Source of the DNA: Iodidimonas sp. SYSU 1G8 | Lineage (GTDB): Bacteria; Pseudomonadota; Alphaproteobacteria; SMXS01 | DNA: 64,000 bases | NCBI RefSeq assembly: GCF_039655775.1 | Contig: NZ_JBBYXJ010000001.1 | Coordinates: 310,001-374,000, forward strand | Direction: 5' to 3' | Shown: positions 7,977-15,605 of the stretch, piece after piece | How the letters are laid out: every line of letters starts with the position of its first letter | Position numbering within the stretch: the first letter of the stretch is position 1 | The notes under the pieces: generated by a model | Seen by the model: only the letters and a program-made list of their open reading frames with translations | The model's database searches: none | What the model was told of the DNA's origin: nothing | Program-made: the position numbers and the translations under genes

Positions 7977-9080
7977 CTAAGCCTCGGTGTAGAACAGGAC
8001 CGAACTTCCCAGGAAGAAGAACAGCGCCAGCGGACTCCAGGCCGCGAGCACCGGCGGGATGGTGCCGAACTGGCCGATGGCGAGCAGCAGGTTGTCGACG
8101 ACGAAATAGCTGAAGCCGAAGGCGAGACCGCCGATGACGCGCAGGAACATGGTGCCTGACCGCTGCAGGCCGAACGCCGCCATGGCGCCCAGCAGCGGCA
8201 TCAGGATCGTACCCAGCGGGCCCGCGACCTTGTGATGCAGCCACGCGGTCAGCTTGTTGGCGTTCATCCCTTCCGCCTTGAGCTGGCCGACGGCACTGGC
8301 GAGCCGGCCGATCGGCACGCTTTCCGGGTCGATGGACAGGGCGCGGAAACGGGACGGCGGGACCTTGGTGTTCCACGCGGCGCGCGGAACGGTCTCGACC
8401 TTGGTCTGATCGACCCAGAAGCGGGTGACGTCGAACATGGTCCATTGCCCGTTGGAATAGGCGGCGAAATTGGCCGAGGTGATTTCAACGATCTTGCCGG
8501 CGTCGTCCAGCTTGTACAGCGTCACCTTGTCGAGGATGGTGCCGTCGCGTGTCACCGCCTGCACCCTGATCCGGGTATTGCCCTCGATCGCCCAGGCGTC
8601 GGCCTTGGCTGGTGGCAGATCGACGGCGCCGACCGCGAAACCGCTCGCCTGCCAGCGCTCGAACTCCTCGTTGGACTGGGTGACGATGGTCTCGTTCATG
8701 GTGAAATGGAAGATCGCGACGACGGCGCAGACGCCCATCATGGGGAAGATGATGCGGAACGAGGACAATCCCGCCGACTGCATGACCGCGACCTCGCTGC
8801 TCTGGGCCAGGGTCGTGCAGGTCAACAGGGTCGCGAGCAGGGCCGAGAAGCCGACCACGGTCGACACCATCTGGGGAAAGCGCAACACGGTGAAGCGCCA
8901 GATGGATTCCATGCCCGCGCCCGCTGGCGCCAGCACGTCGCCGCTCTGCGACAGAACATCGAGAGCCTGCATGATCAGGGCGATACCGAACAGCAGCAGC
9001 AGGAACCGGACGAGAAATGCCTTGGCGATGTATTCCAGCAGTACCGGAACAGACAGGCGGCTCTGTTGCAATCGGGTCAT
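7977..9080 (-). CDS. LptG-family permease, sphingolipid-locus paralogue
   Basis: A 367-residue LptF/LptG-family permease: three N-terminal membrane helices, a periplasmic beta-jellyroll (about residues 130-250, with the sequence around TRIRVQAVTRDGTIL) and three C-terminal helices. Canonical LptG works with LptF and LptB to pull lipopolysaccharide from the inner membrane. Its ATG overlaps the lptF stop as ATGA, so the two are coupled. The pair lies inside the sphingolipid locus and not beside lptD, surA or pdxA, where alphaproteobacterial LPS-export permeases often lie, so I expect a specialised paralogue. Confidence 0.85.
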   Translation of the reverse strand: MTRLQQSRLSVPVLLEYIAKAFLVRFLLLLFGIALIMQALDVLSQSGDVLAPAGAGMESIWRFTVLRFPQMVSTVVGFSALLATLLTCTTLAQSSEVAVMQSAGLSSFRIIFPMMGVCAVVAIFHFTMNETIVTQSNEEFERWQASGFAVGAVDLPPAKADAWAIEGNTRIRVQAVTRDGTILDKVTLYKLDDAGKIVEITSANFAAYSNGQWTMFDVTRFWVDQTKVETVPRAAWNTKVPPSRFRALSIDPESVPIGRLASAVGQLKAEGMNANKLTAWLHHKVAGPLGTILMPLLGAMAAFGLQRSGTMFLRVIGGLAFGFSYFVVDNLLLAIGQFGTIPPVLAAWSPLALFFFLGSSVLFYTEA

Positions 9081-10342
9081 GCGCCACGGGCCTCCGCGTC
9101 ATCTTCCGAACGCCGGAAGAAGCTGATTTTCTGGATGTTCTCGATGAGGAACTCCCACCCGTTCTCGATCCATGCCAGCGGCCTGGCGCCAACCCTGTGA
9201 GCGGTGGTGTGGAAGAAGAAGAACGACAGTGCGGTAAAGCCGATGAAGGGAAGGAAAAGGTTCAGCAATGTGGAGCCATCGCCCAGTCCGGCGGCCGCGG
9301 TGCCAAACTCCAGGGTCTTGTGCAGGGTCAGCAACAGGATCACGCCGACGACGAGGCCGAGTTGCTTCTGCTGGCGTTTGGGGCCGACGCCGAGGCCAAC
9401 CGCCATGAAAGGCAGCACCAGAATGGTCAGCGAACGCAACAGTCGGTCATAAAAGGCCGAGAGATAGGTCTGCGCCTCTCGCGGCTTCTGCGAGGTATGG
9501 GATTCCGACCAGAGCTCCGGCAGGGTCATTTCCCGTTCCTTGTCGCCGCGTTGACGGAACTCGGTGATCTTGGGCATCTCGAACGGATAATCGTGCTGCT
9601 TGAACGTGAACACGCGCGGCGCGGGCTTGTTGGGCTCCACGTCCACGATGGTGCCATCGCGAAGACGCATCAGGACGGTCGATCCATCCGGCGTGGCGAG
9701 AAACGATCCCTCGCGGGCCGTGATGGTGGTGACCCGCCCATCCGAACGCTCCTTCTGCGCGAAGATTCCTTCGAGTTTCTGGCCGCCATCATAGGCCCGC
9801 TCGATCCGCAGGGTGAACCCGTCGCCCAGATCGCTGTACTCACCCGGCCGGATCGACGTCCCGAACGCGCCGGACGTCAGGTCGAACAGCAGGCTCTGAT
9901 AGGAGTAGAAACTGCGCGGCTGGATGTAGCCCAGTAGGGCCACGTTTACGGCCATCAGCGCCAAGGCGAGGCACAGCGGCGCGCGCATCAGGCGGAAGAG
10001 ACCCATGCCGCCAGCCTGCATGCCCTCGAGCTCATTGGAGTTGGATAGCTTACGGAACGCCAGAAGGACGCCGAGGAGGAAGCCGAGGGGCAGGGCCAGT
10101 CCGATATATTGTGGGATCAGGTTGCCCAGCATGCGGAACACGACGCCGACCGGGCCGCCCTGATTGGCCACCATGTCGAACAGGCGCAGCATCTTCTCGA
10201 GCAGCAGCAGCATGGCGGAGACGCCGATGGTCATCAGCAGCGGGGTCATGACCTGACGCAGGATGTAAACATCGACTTTCTTGAACACGGCCGGGAACCC
10301 TTTCAGCGGATCCAGATAGATATACCAGCGATGCAGGGCCAT
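9077..10342 (-). CDS. LptF-family permease, sphingolipid-locus paralogue
   Basis: About 421 residues with the LptF signature VDVYILRQVMTPLLMTIGV near the N-terminus, then LFDMVANQGGPVG, a periplasmic jellyroll and three C-terminal helices ending at the lptG overlap. It is the partner permease of the next gene. The start is uncertain: I chose ATG at 10342, a GTG at 10288 with AAAGGG upstream gives a more usual short N-terminus, and TTG at 10405 is also open. The gene is divergent from the DUF2141 gene across a shared control region, which suggests joint regulation with the head-group genes. Confidence 0.85.
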   Translation of the reverse strand: MALHRWYIYLDPLKGFPAVFKKVDVYILRQVMTPLLMTIGVSAMLLLLEKMLRLFDMVANQGGPVGVVFRMLGNLIPQYIGLALPLGFLLGVLLAFRKLSNSNELEGMQAGGMGLFRLMRAPLCLALALMAVNVALLGYIQPRSFYSYQSLLFDLTSGAFGTSIRPGEYSDLGDGFTLRIERAYDGGQKLEGIFAQKERSDGRVTTITAREGSFLATPDGSTVLMRLRDGTIVDVEPNKPAPRVFTFKQHDYPFEMPKITEFRQRGDKEREMTLPELWSESHTSQKPREAQTYLSAFYDRLLRSLTILVLPFMAVGLGVGPKRQQKQLGLVVGVILLLTLHKTLEFGTAAAGLGDGSTLLNLFLPFIGFTALSFFFFHTTAHRVGARPLAWIENGWEFLIENIQKISFFRRSEDDAEARGA

Positions 10343-10498
10343 GCGATCACGCGGCAGCGGTTCAAGTAAAGAGACGCAGGGCGTGATTGCAATCGAATTC
10401 TGCAAACCAACATTTGGGAGAGAGCTCCAGGAGCACTACATCAACGCGTCGCCCGCGAAGTTGGTTGCGACGCGAGCCGAAAGGCAACGAGGAGAACA
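10343..10498. promoter_or_regulatory. Shared divergent control region of the sphingolipid locus
   Basis: This 156-bp gap must carry the promoters of the leftward lptF operon and the rightward DUF2141 operon. It contains the perfect 10-bp palindrome GATTGCAATC at 10385-10394 and an 8-bp perfect inverted repeat (CGCGTCGC at 10445-10452, GCGACGCG at 10467-10474). I see no convincing sigma-70 hexamer pair. Which element is an operator and which an mRNA hairpin is unknown. Confidence 0.4.
10445..10474. repeat. Inverted repeat in the DUF2141 gene leader
   Basis: Two 8-base arms, CGCGTCGC and GCGACGCG, are separated by 14 bases and end 24 bases before the ATG at 10499. It could fold in the leader RNA or serve as a protein-binding site. 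Short inverted repeats occur by chance in GC-rich DNA, so this is a candidate only. Confidence 0.35.
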
Positions 10499-11086
10499 AT
10501 GTTGACGATATCCAACGCGCGGCGCGGTGGCCTGATGGTCGCCCTGGGCCTTGTCGCTGTCCTGGCGGGCAGTCCTGCGGTCCATGCCGAGGCCGAGTTT
10601 GAAAAGGCTCCCATCCCGGAGCACCTCAAGGGCATGCACCTGTCGGGCCGCGCGCTCGAGCTGGTCGCGGGCCGCATCGATCCGTCTCGTCCGCTGGGAT
10701 ACTGCGATCCGGCCAACCAGCAGCCGGAGATCCGGGTGATCGTCCCCAACCTGCGCAACGGCAAGGGTAATCTCAGGCTCAGCCTCCATAGCGATGATCC
10801 TTCCGAGTGGGTCGGCAAGAAGAAGGGCGGCAAGCTGATACGGTTCGACGTGCCCGCCGTCGCCGGTCGCATGGAAGTGTGCATGCCGCTGCCCTACGGC
10901 AATGGAACCTATGCCGTCGGCATCTATCACGACGAAAACGCCGACGGAAAATACGGCTTTACCAGTGAAGGTTACGGGTTCTCCAACAACGCCAAGGCCG
11001 GGCTCTTCGGTCCCGCCTCCCACAAGGATGCCGCGTTCAAGACCCACGCCACTAGAACGGACGTGAAGATTGACCTCCGCTACTGA
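10499..11086 (+). CDS. DUF2141 domain protein, exported (CpgA-like position)
   Basis: A 195-residue protein with a signal peptide (hydrophobic 12-30, cleavage after VHAEA) and a DUF2141 beta-sandwich: LRLSLHSDD, then VCMPLPYGNGTYAVGIYHDE with NADGKYGF and EGYGFSNNAK. The acidic NADGK loop resembles a metal-binding turn. It should act in the periplasm or outer membrane. ATG follows GAGGAGAACA. It heads the plus-strand set with the lipid kinase and Tam41-like genes; from memory, a gene of this kind holds the same place among the Caulobacter cpg (ceramide phosphoglycerate) genes. Its activity is unknown. Confidence 0.8.
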   Translation: MLTISNARRGGLMVALGLVAVLAGSPAVHAEAEFEKAPIPEHLKGMHLSGRALELVAGRIDPSRPLGYCDPANQQPEIRVIVPNLRNGKGNLRLSLHSDDPSEWVGKKKGGKLIRFDVPAVAGRMEVCMPLPYGNGTYAVGIYHDENADGKYGFTSEGYGFSNNAKAGLFGPASHKDAAFKTHATRTDVKIDLRY

Positions 11087-11193
11087 CCCCCTTGAGGGCC
11101 TCGTAACAGGATAGTGAGTGTCTTGCCGTTTGACCGGCGGCGGTTTGATGCATAAGTTCTGCGGCTTTCCAGCGCCTCAGGGGAAGGGTCCCG

Positions 11194-12168
11194 GTGACTC
11201 TCGACGAAATCGGTGTCATCAGCAATCCGGGCAGCACCCGGATGAACAAGGAACTCAAGGTCTTTCGCCGCGCGGTGGAGTCCTATCCCGGACTGTCGTA
11301 TCGGGAACTGGCATCGATCGACGACATGCCTTCGATCCTGGCCGATTTCGCCGCCAAGGGTGTGCGGATGGTCATTCTCAGTGGCGGTGACGGCACGCTC
11401 CAGGCGGGCATGACCGCGCTGATCACTCATGATCCTTTCCCCGATCCCCCATTGATGGCGATCCTGCCGGGCGGACGCACCAACATGGTCGCCGAGGCGC
11501 TCGGGATGTTCGGCTCGCCCGACGATTGCCTGCGGGATGTGGTGGATGGCGCGCTGAAAGGGCCGCGCGGCCTGAAGACCGTGGACCTGCCGTTCATCCG
11601 GATGGAACTGACCCCGGGCGCGCCGCCGGTTTACGGTGCGTTCTTCGGCGCGGCCACCATCGTCCGGGGGATCGAGTTCTGCCGCCGTGTGGTGTACCCG
11701 CTGGGCCTGCCCAATTTCCTGTCGCATACCGTGGCGATCATCTGGCTGATCCTGCTGGCGATCCTGCCGTTCAAGAGCCGCAATTCGCCCATGCGGCGCG
11801 ACCCCATGTTCGTCAATTTCGGTGACTCCACCCCGGAATCCAAGGCGTACATGATCGTGCTGGTCACGACCCTGAACCGGCTGATCCTGGGCCTGTCGGC
11901 CGCCTCGAACGTGGGCGAGGGATCGCTGCGCTACACGAGCATCGAATACAATCTGTGGGCCGTGTTGCGCGCGGCGCGCACCTTCCTGTTCGGCCGGCCC
12001 TCGACCAAGCTGGTGCGCGGCCTCGTGCGCCGCCGCATGTACAGCGTGGAAATTCGGACCGGCAGCCCGGTCACGCTGGATGGCGAATTTTTCCATCCCG
12101 ATCCGGCATTGCCGGTTCGCCTCGAGGCGACCGAAGCGTTCCGCTTCGTCCGGCTGGACGACGAATGA
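11194..12168 (+). CDS. cpgB: Diacylglycerol/sphingoid kinase family protein, candidate ceramide kinase
   Basis: A 324-residue lipid kinase. ILSGGDGTL (62-69) is the ATP-binding glycine motif, and LPGGRTNMVAEALG (91-104) the following conserved loop; an N-terminal INPxS-like turn appears as ISNPGSTR. Unlike YegS or DgkB it has a hydrophobic run at about 179-193 (HTVAIIWLILLAILPF) that may dip into the membrane. The start is GTG after AGGGGAAGGG. It overlaps the next gene by 4 bases. A Caulobacter enzyme of this family, CpgB, phosphorylates ceramide and is encoded beside spt. Lipid kinase is firm; ceramide as substrate is inferred from place. Confidence 0.8.
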   Translation: MTLDEIGVISNPGSTRMNKELKVFRRAVESYPGLSYRELASIDDMPSILADFAAKGVRMVILSGGDGTLQAGMTALITHDPFPDPPLMAILPGGRTNMVAEALGMFGSPDDCLRDVVDGALKGPRGLKTVDLPFIRMELTPGAPPVYGAFFGAATIVRGIEFCRRVVYPLGLPNFLSHTVAIIWLILLAILPFKSRNSPMRRDPMFVNFGDSTPESKAYMIVLVTTLNRLILGLSAASNVGEGSLRYTSIEYNLWAVLRAARTFLFGRPSTKLVRGLVRRRMYSVEIRTGSPVTLDGEFFHPDPALPVRLEATEAFRFVRLDDE

Positions 12169-13118
12169 CGTCCGAGCACGCGGAAGTCCGGACCGTGATG
12201 GGCCGTATCCGCGACGAGTTGGGGCAGCCGCTGTTTCCCGCCGCCGATGCCGCCGCCCGGGATTTGCGCGACCGGCATGCGGGCACCGCCGCGATTCTGT
12301 TCTATGGCTCCTGTCTGCGGGCGGGCACGGACGAGGACAAGATCCTCGATTTCTACATCCTGGCGGATGATCTGGCCGCCGCGAATGGCAGCGGCGTCCT
12401 CGGCTATTTCAACCGGGTGCTGCCGCCAAACGTGTTCTATCGCGAAACCCCGTTCGAGGGCCGTGTCGTCCGCAGCAAATACGCGCTGATGTCCGTGGAC
12501 GGATTCCGGGCCGCCATGCAGGCGGATCATCTGAATCCCACCTTCTGGGCCCGGTTCGCGCAGCCCTGCGCCATCGCGTGGACACGGGACACGGCGGTCG
12601 AGGACGTGATCGTCCGGTCGGTGTCGCAGGCCGTGGTCACGGCCGTGCGCAGCGCCGTGCCGGTGCATCCTTCGCCATTCACGGCGGATGAATTGTGGTC
12701 CCACCTGTTTCAGATGACCTATGGCGCCGAGCTGCGTTCGGAGAACGCCGCGACCAAGGGCGGCGAAATCTTTCGCGAGTACGCGGAGCGCTATCGGGCC
12801 CTGACCGGTCCGGCGTTGCGGGCCGGGGGCTTCGAGGCGCAGGATGATGGCGGCGTGTTCCGTGTCGAGGTGCCGTCGTCCCATATCCGCGCGGAAGCAC
12901 GGCGCTGGCGCTGGCGGCGCGTGCAGGGCAAGACGCTCAGCGTCCTACGCCTGCTCAAGGGCGCTTTCACCTTCTCCGGCGGGCTCGATTATCTGGCATG
13001 GAAGATCCGGCGCCATTCGGGCGTCGAGATCGACATCGCGCCGTGGCAGCGGCGGCATCCCGTGATCGGCGGTCTCGTCCTGATGCTGCGCACCCGCAAG
13101 AGCGGGGCGTACCGGTAG
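12165..13118 (+). CDS. Tam41-like nucleotidyltransferase candidate
   Basis: A 317-residue protein usually left as hypothetical. I read a nucleotidyltransferase core: ILFYGSCLRAGTDEDKILDF has the GS turn (48-49) and an acidic pair leading into DFYILADD. This is followed by LPPNVFY, RSKYALMSVDGF, an MTYGAELRSE block, and a C-terminal LRLLKGAFTFSGGLDYLAWK block. The same order (YGS-V-F, DFIFGV, KYGV-S, MGDPRMK, a K-G-L-L-T-A-G tail) is what I remember of mitochondrial Tam41, which makes CDP-diacylglycerol from phosphatidate and CTP. It overlaps the lipid kinase as ATGA, so it could activate the kinase product, such as ceramide phosphate. Homology is judged by eye. Confidence 0.6.
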   Translation: MTSEHAEVRTVMGRIRDELGQPLFPAADAAARDLRDRHAGTAAILFYGSCLRAGTDEDKILDFYILADDLAAANGSGVLGYFNRVLPPNVFYRETPFEGRVVRSKYALMSVDGFRAAMQADHLNPTFWARFAQPCAIAWTRDTAVEDVIVRSVSQAVVTAVRSAVPVHPSPFTADELWSHLFQMTYGAELRSENAATKGGEIFREYAERYRALTGPALRAGGFEAQDDGGVFRVEVPSSHIRAEARRWRWRRVQGKTLSVLRLLKGAFTFSGGLDYLAWKIRRHSGVEIDIAPWQRRHPVIGGLVLMLRTRKSGAYR

Positions 13119-13122
13119 CGGA

Positions 13123-14331
13123 TCAGGCCGCCGGCTTGCTCAGCACGCTGTTGGAACGGGCAAGCCGCTCGAACGTATCGACCACCTTGGCGATTTGCTC
13201 TGGCGTATGCGCGGCGCTCAGGCTGCAGCGAAGCAGGTTGAGGCCTTGCGGCGTTGCCGGCGGCATCGCCAGGTTGACGTAGACGCCGTTGATCAGCAGC
13301 TGTTCCCAAAGACGCACCGCCATGTCGCGGTCGTCGATCTTCACCGCGACCACCGGGCTGACATCGGCGCCCAGATTGAAGCCGGCGCGGCTCAGGCCGT
13401 CATGCAGCTGCGTGGCATTACGCCACAGCTTCTCGCGGTGCTGCGGCTCGGACTTCAGGATTTCGACCGCCTGAAGCGCCGAGGCGACGACCGACGGCGG
13501 CAACGAGGCCGTGAACATGTAGGGGCGGGCGGCAAGGCGGAGAATTTCGAACTTGGGATGGTTCGACACGCAGTAGCCGCCGATGGTGCCGACGCTCTTG
13601 CTGAAGGTGCCGACGACGAATTCCACGTCGTCCATCACGCCGGCTTCCTGCACGACGCCGCATCCGGTGTCGCCGAACACGCCGATGGAATGGGCCTCGT
13701 CGACCATCAGCGAGGCGCCGTACTTGTTCTTGACCGCGACCAGTTCCTTCATGGGCGCCTTGTCGCCCAGCATGGAATACAGGCCTTCGACGATGATCAG
13801 CACGTTGCCGCCATCCGTCCCGAGGCGGCGCAGGCGCTTGTCCAGATCGTCGGGGTCGTTGTGCTTGAAACGCACGATCGTCGCGCCCGACATGGTGCAG
13901 GCGTCGTAAATGCTGGCGTGGCTGTCGGCGTCCAGCAGGATCACGTCATCCTTGCCGGCGATGGTGCCGATGGTGGCCATGTTGGCCAGGAAGCCGGTGC
14001 TGAAGACCATGCAATGGTCCGTGCCATAAAGGCCGGCGATCGCGGCCTCCAGCGCCTTGTGGCCCGTGTAGGTGCCATTGAGCACGCGTGAGCCCGTCGT
14101 GCCGGTACCGGCGGCGTCCAGCGCCGCGTGCGCGGCCGCGATGCAGCGCGGATCGAAGGTCAGGCCGAGATAGTTGTTGGTGCCGGCCAGGATGGTGCGC
14201 CGGCCCTCGATCATCGCCTCGGTGGGCGAGAGAATCTCCTCCATCACCACGTCGACGGGGCTTGCGTGTTCGATCACGATGCTCTGGCGCATCCGGATCA
14301 TCGGCTCGAATTTGTCGAACAGATCAGCCAT
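13123..14331 (-). CDS. spt: Serine palmitoyltransferase
   Basis: A 402-residue PLP enzyme of the alpha-oxoamine synthase family. It condenses serine with a fatty acyl thioester to 3-ketosphinganine, the first step of sphingolipid synthesis. TNNYLGL, the stacking His in DADSHASIYD (138), MVDEAHSIGVFG (Asp 211, His 214) and the Schiff-base Lys 245 in GTFSKSVGTIGGY are all present. The soluble length fits the Sphingomonas/Caulobacter type. Other family members (KbL, BioF, HemA) are less likely because its own acyl carrier protein gene, acyl-ACP synthetase gene and cerR lie directly upstream. It faces the Tam41-like gene tail to tail with a 4-base gap. Confidence 0.93.
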   Translation of the reverse strand: MADLFDKFEPMIRMRQSIVIEHASPVDVVMEEILSPTEAMIEGRRTILAGTNNYLGLTFDPRCIAAAHAALDAAGTGTTGSRVLNGTYTGHKALEAAIAGLYGTDHCMVFSTGFLANMATIGTIAGKDDVILLDADSHASIYDACTMSGATIVRFKHNDPDDLDKRLRRLGTDGGNVLIIVEGLYSMLGDKAPMKELVAVKNKYGASLMVDEAHSIGVFGDTGCGVVQEAGVMDDVEFVVGTFSKSVGTIGGYCVSNHPKFEILRLAARPYMFTASLPPSVVASALQAVEILKSEPQHREKLWRNATQLHDGLSRAGFNLGADVSPVVAVKIDDRDMAVRLWEQLLINGVYVNLAMPPATPQGLNLLRCSLSAAHTPEQIAKVVDTFERLARSNSVLSKPAA

Positions 14332-14347
14332 GGGCGGTTTCCGATCC

Positions 14348-14587
14348 TTACTTCTTTTCGATCAGCGTATCGACGGCATCCACGACCTGTCCGACCGTTT
14401 CCAGATCGGGCAGCATGTTCAGCGGGATGATGATGTCGAAATGGTCTTCCATCTCGGCAACGAAATCCATCACGGTCAGCGAGTCCCATTCCAGGTCGGT
14501 GGCGAACGTCGTCTCCGGAGTCACCGCGACGCCTTTCTTGTTATACGGCGCGATCAGGGTGCGGATGTCGTCCAGCGCGTTGCTCAT
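14348..14587 (-). CDS. acpR: Acyl carrier protein dedicated to sphingolipid synthesis
   Basis: A 79-residue acyl carrier protein. Ser 36 in EWDSLTVMDF is the phosphopantetheine site, in a DSL motif, and four helices are predictable. ATG at 14587 is chosen because the fold starts there; a longer open frame upstream has no homology. In rhodobacteria a specialised ACP (AcpR) delivers the acyl chain to serine palmitoyltransferase, and this gene lies 16 bases upstream of spt and downstream of cerR. Relative to FabF-type ACP it is less acidic around the serine, which fits a dedicated partner. Confidence 0.9.
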   Translation of the reverse strand: MSNALDDIRTLIAPYNKKGVAVTPETTFATDLEWDSLTVMDFVAEMEDHFDIIIPLNMLPDLETVGQVVDAVDTLIEKK

Positions 14588-14667
14588 GAATGGTCGGCCT
14601 TGCGTTCTTGTCTCCGAAGCGCGGGTTATAGCATTGGTGCGGAATGAAGCCCAACCCACGATTGCCG

Positions 14668-15600
14668 TCAGGGCAGGTCTCCGCTGGCTTCATACCAGCG
14701 CCGTGTGTCGGGCAGGCCGCGCTCGGCGTCGATCAAGGCGCGCCAGCCGCAGGCCTCCAATGTCCGGTCGCGGCACACCCAGTCGGGAAAGGACAACTCA
14801 CGTGCCTTGCCGGGGGTCAGCATGGGGACGCCCCCGGTCAGCATGCTGGCGATCCTGACCATGCCGCCGACGCTGCCCAGGGCGATGGGCGGCAGAAACA
14901 GCGGCCTGTGCCATCCGGGGCGTCCGGCGATCAGCGCCAGCACGTCCACCAAGGCATATCCGCCGTCCTTGCCGTCATGCACGTCGGCGGTCTTGCCGGA
15001 AAGGCCTGGCAGGCGGAGGGCGGCCTCGAGAGCGCCGGCCAGATCGAGAACGTGGATGAGGGAGCTGCGATGCCGTGGACTGCCGGGCAGGAGCGGCCGC
15101 CGCGTCGCCGCCGCCTTGAAGAACACCAGTGTCTCGCGATCGCCCGGCCCATAGACGGCCGGCGGACGCAGGATGGTCCAGTCCAGCCCCTCTGTCCGTG
15201 TCAGCAGATCCTCGGCGGCGGCCTTGCTGGCGGCATAGGCCGACAGATGCCGCTCGCGCGCCGCCAGGGACGACAGGTAAACAAACTTGACCGGCCGACC
15301 GGCCAGGGCGGCGATCAGGCGGCGGGTGCCGTCCACATTCACGTCAAAGAAATCGGCGTCGCGCCGGGCCTTGATGAGGCCGGCCACGTGAATGACCGCG
15401 TCCGTGTCATCGACAAGGGCGGCAAGCGCGCGGTCCTGGGTAAGATCGCCCTCGACCCAGCGCACGCCGTCTCGTGCCGGCATGGCGCGGCGGGTGAGGG
15501 CGCTGACGCTGTATCCCTGGCCAACCAGGTGATCGAGGGTATGGCCGCCGACAAAGCCGGTCGCGCCGGTGAGCGCGACCCGTTTGCCGCGGGGGTCCAA
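14668..15600 (-). CDS. cerR: Extended SDR, candidate ceramide-pathway reductase CerR
   Basis: A 310-residue NAD(P)-dependent epimerase/dehydratase-type protein. The Rossmann motif TGATGFVGG is at 11-19, the active-site pair is in SAYAASKAAAE, and LRPPAVYGPGDRE is the usual extended-SDR loop. In Caulobacter, CerR of this fold reduces the 3-keto group to give dihydroceramide. I set the start at TTG 15600, only 5 bases after the acyl-ACP synthetase stop, because the Rossmann fold begins at once and no ATG or GTG is near. It lies between the synthetase and ACP genes in one operon. Confidence 0.83.
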   Translation of the reverse strand: MDPRGKRVALTGATGFVGGHTLDHLVGQGYSVSALTRRAMPARDGVRWVEGDLTQDRALAALVDDTDAVIHVAGLIKARRDADFFDVNVDGTRRLIAALAGRPVKFVYLSSLAARERHLSAYAASKAAAEDLLTRTEGLDWTILRPPAVYGPGDRETLVFFKAAATRRPLLPGSPRHRSSLIHVLDLAGALEAALRLPGLSGKTADVHDGKDGGYALVDVLALIAGRPGWHRPLFLPPIALGSVGGMVRIASMLTGGVPMLTPGKARELSFPDWVCRDRTLEACGWRALIDAERGLPDTRRWYEASGDLP

Positions 15601-15605
15601 GGTGC

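Noticed and set aside
7977-10342. Calling these genes the main LPS-export permeases
   Set aside because: They are not near lptD, surA or pdxA and are locked into the sphingolipid locus; a paralogue is more likely. The genome outside the window is needed to settle this.
11194-12168. Plain YegS/DgkB diacylglycerol kinase
   Set aside because: The fold fits, but the locus and the extra hydrophobic run favour a sphingolipid substrate. Diacylglycerol cannot be excluded.
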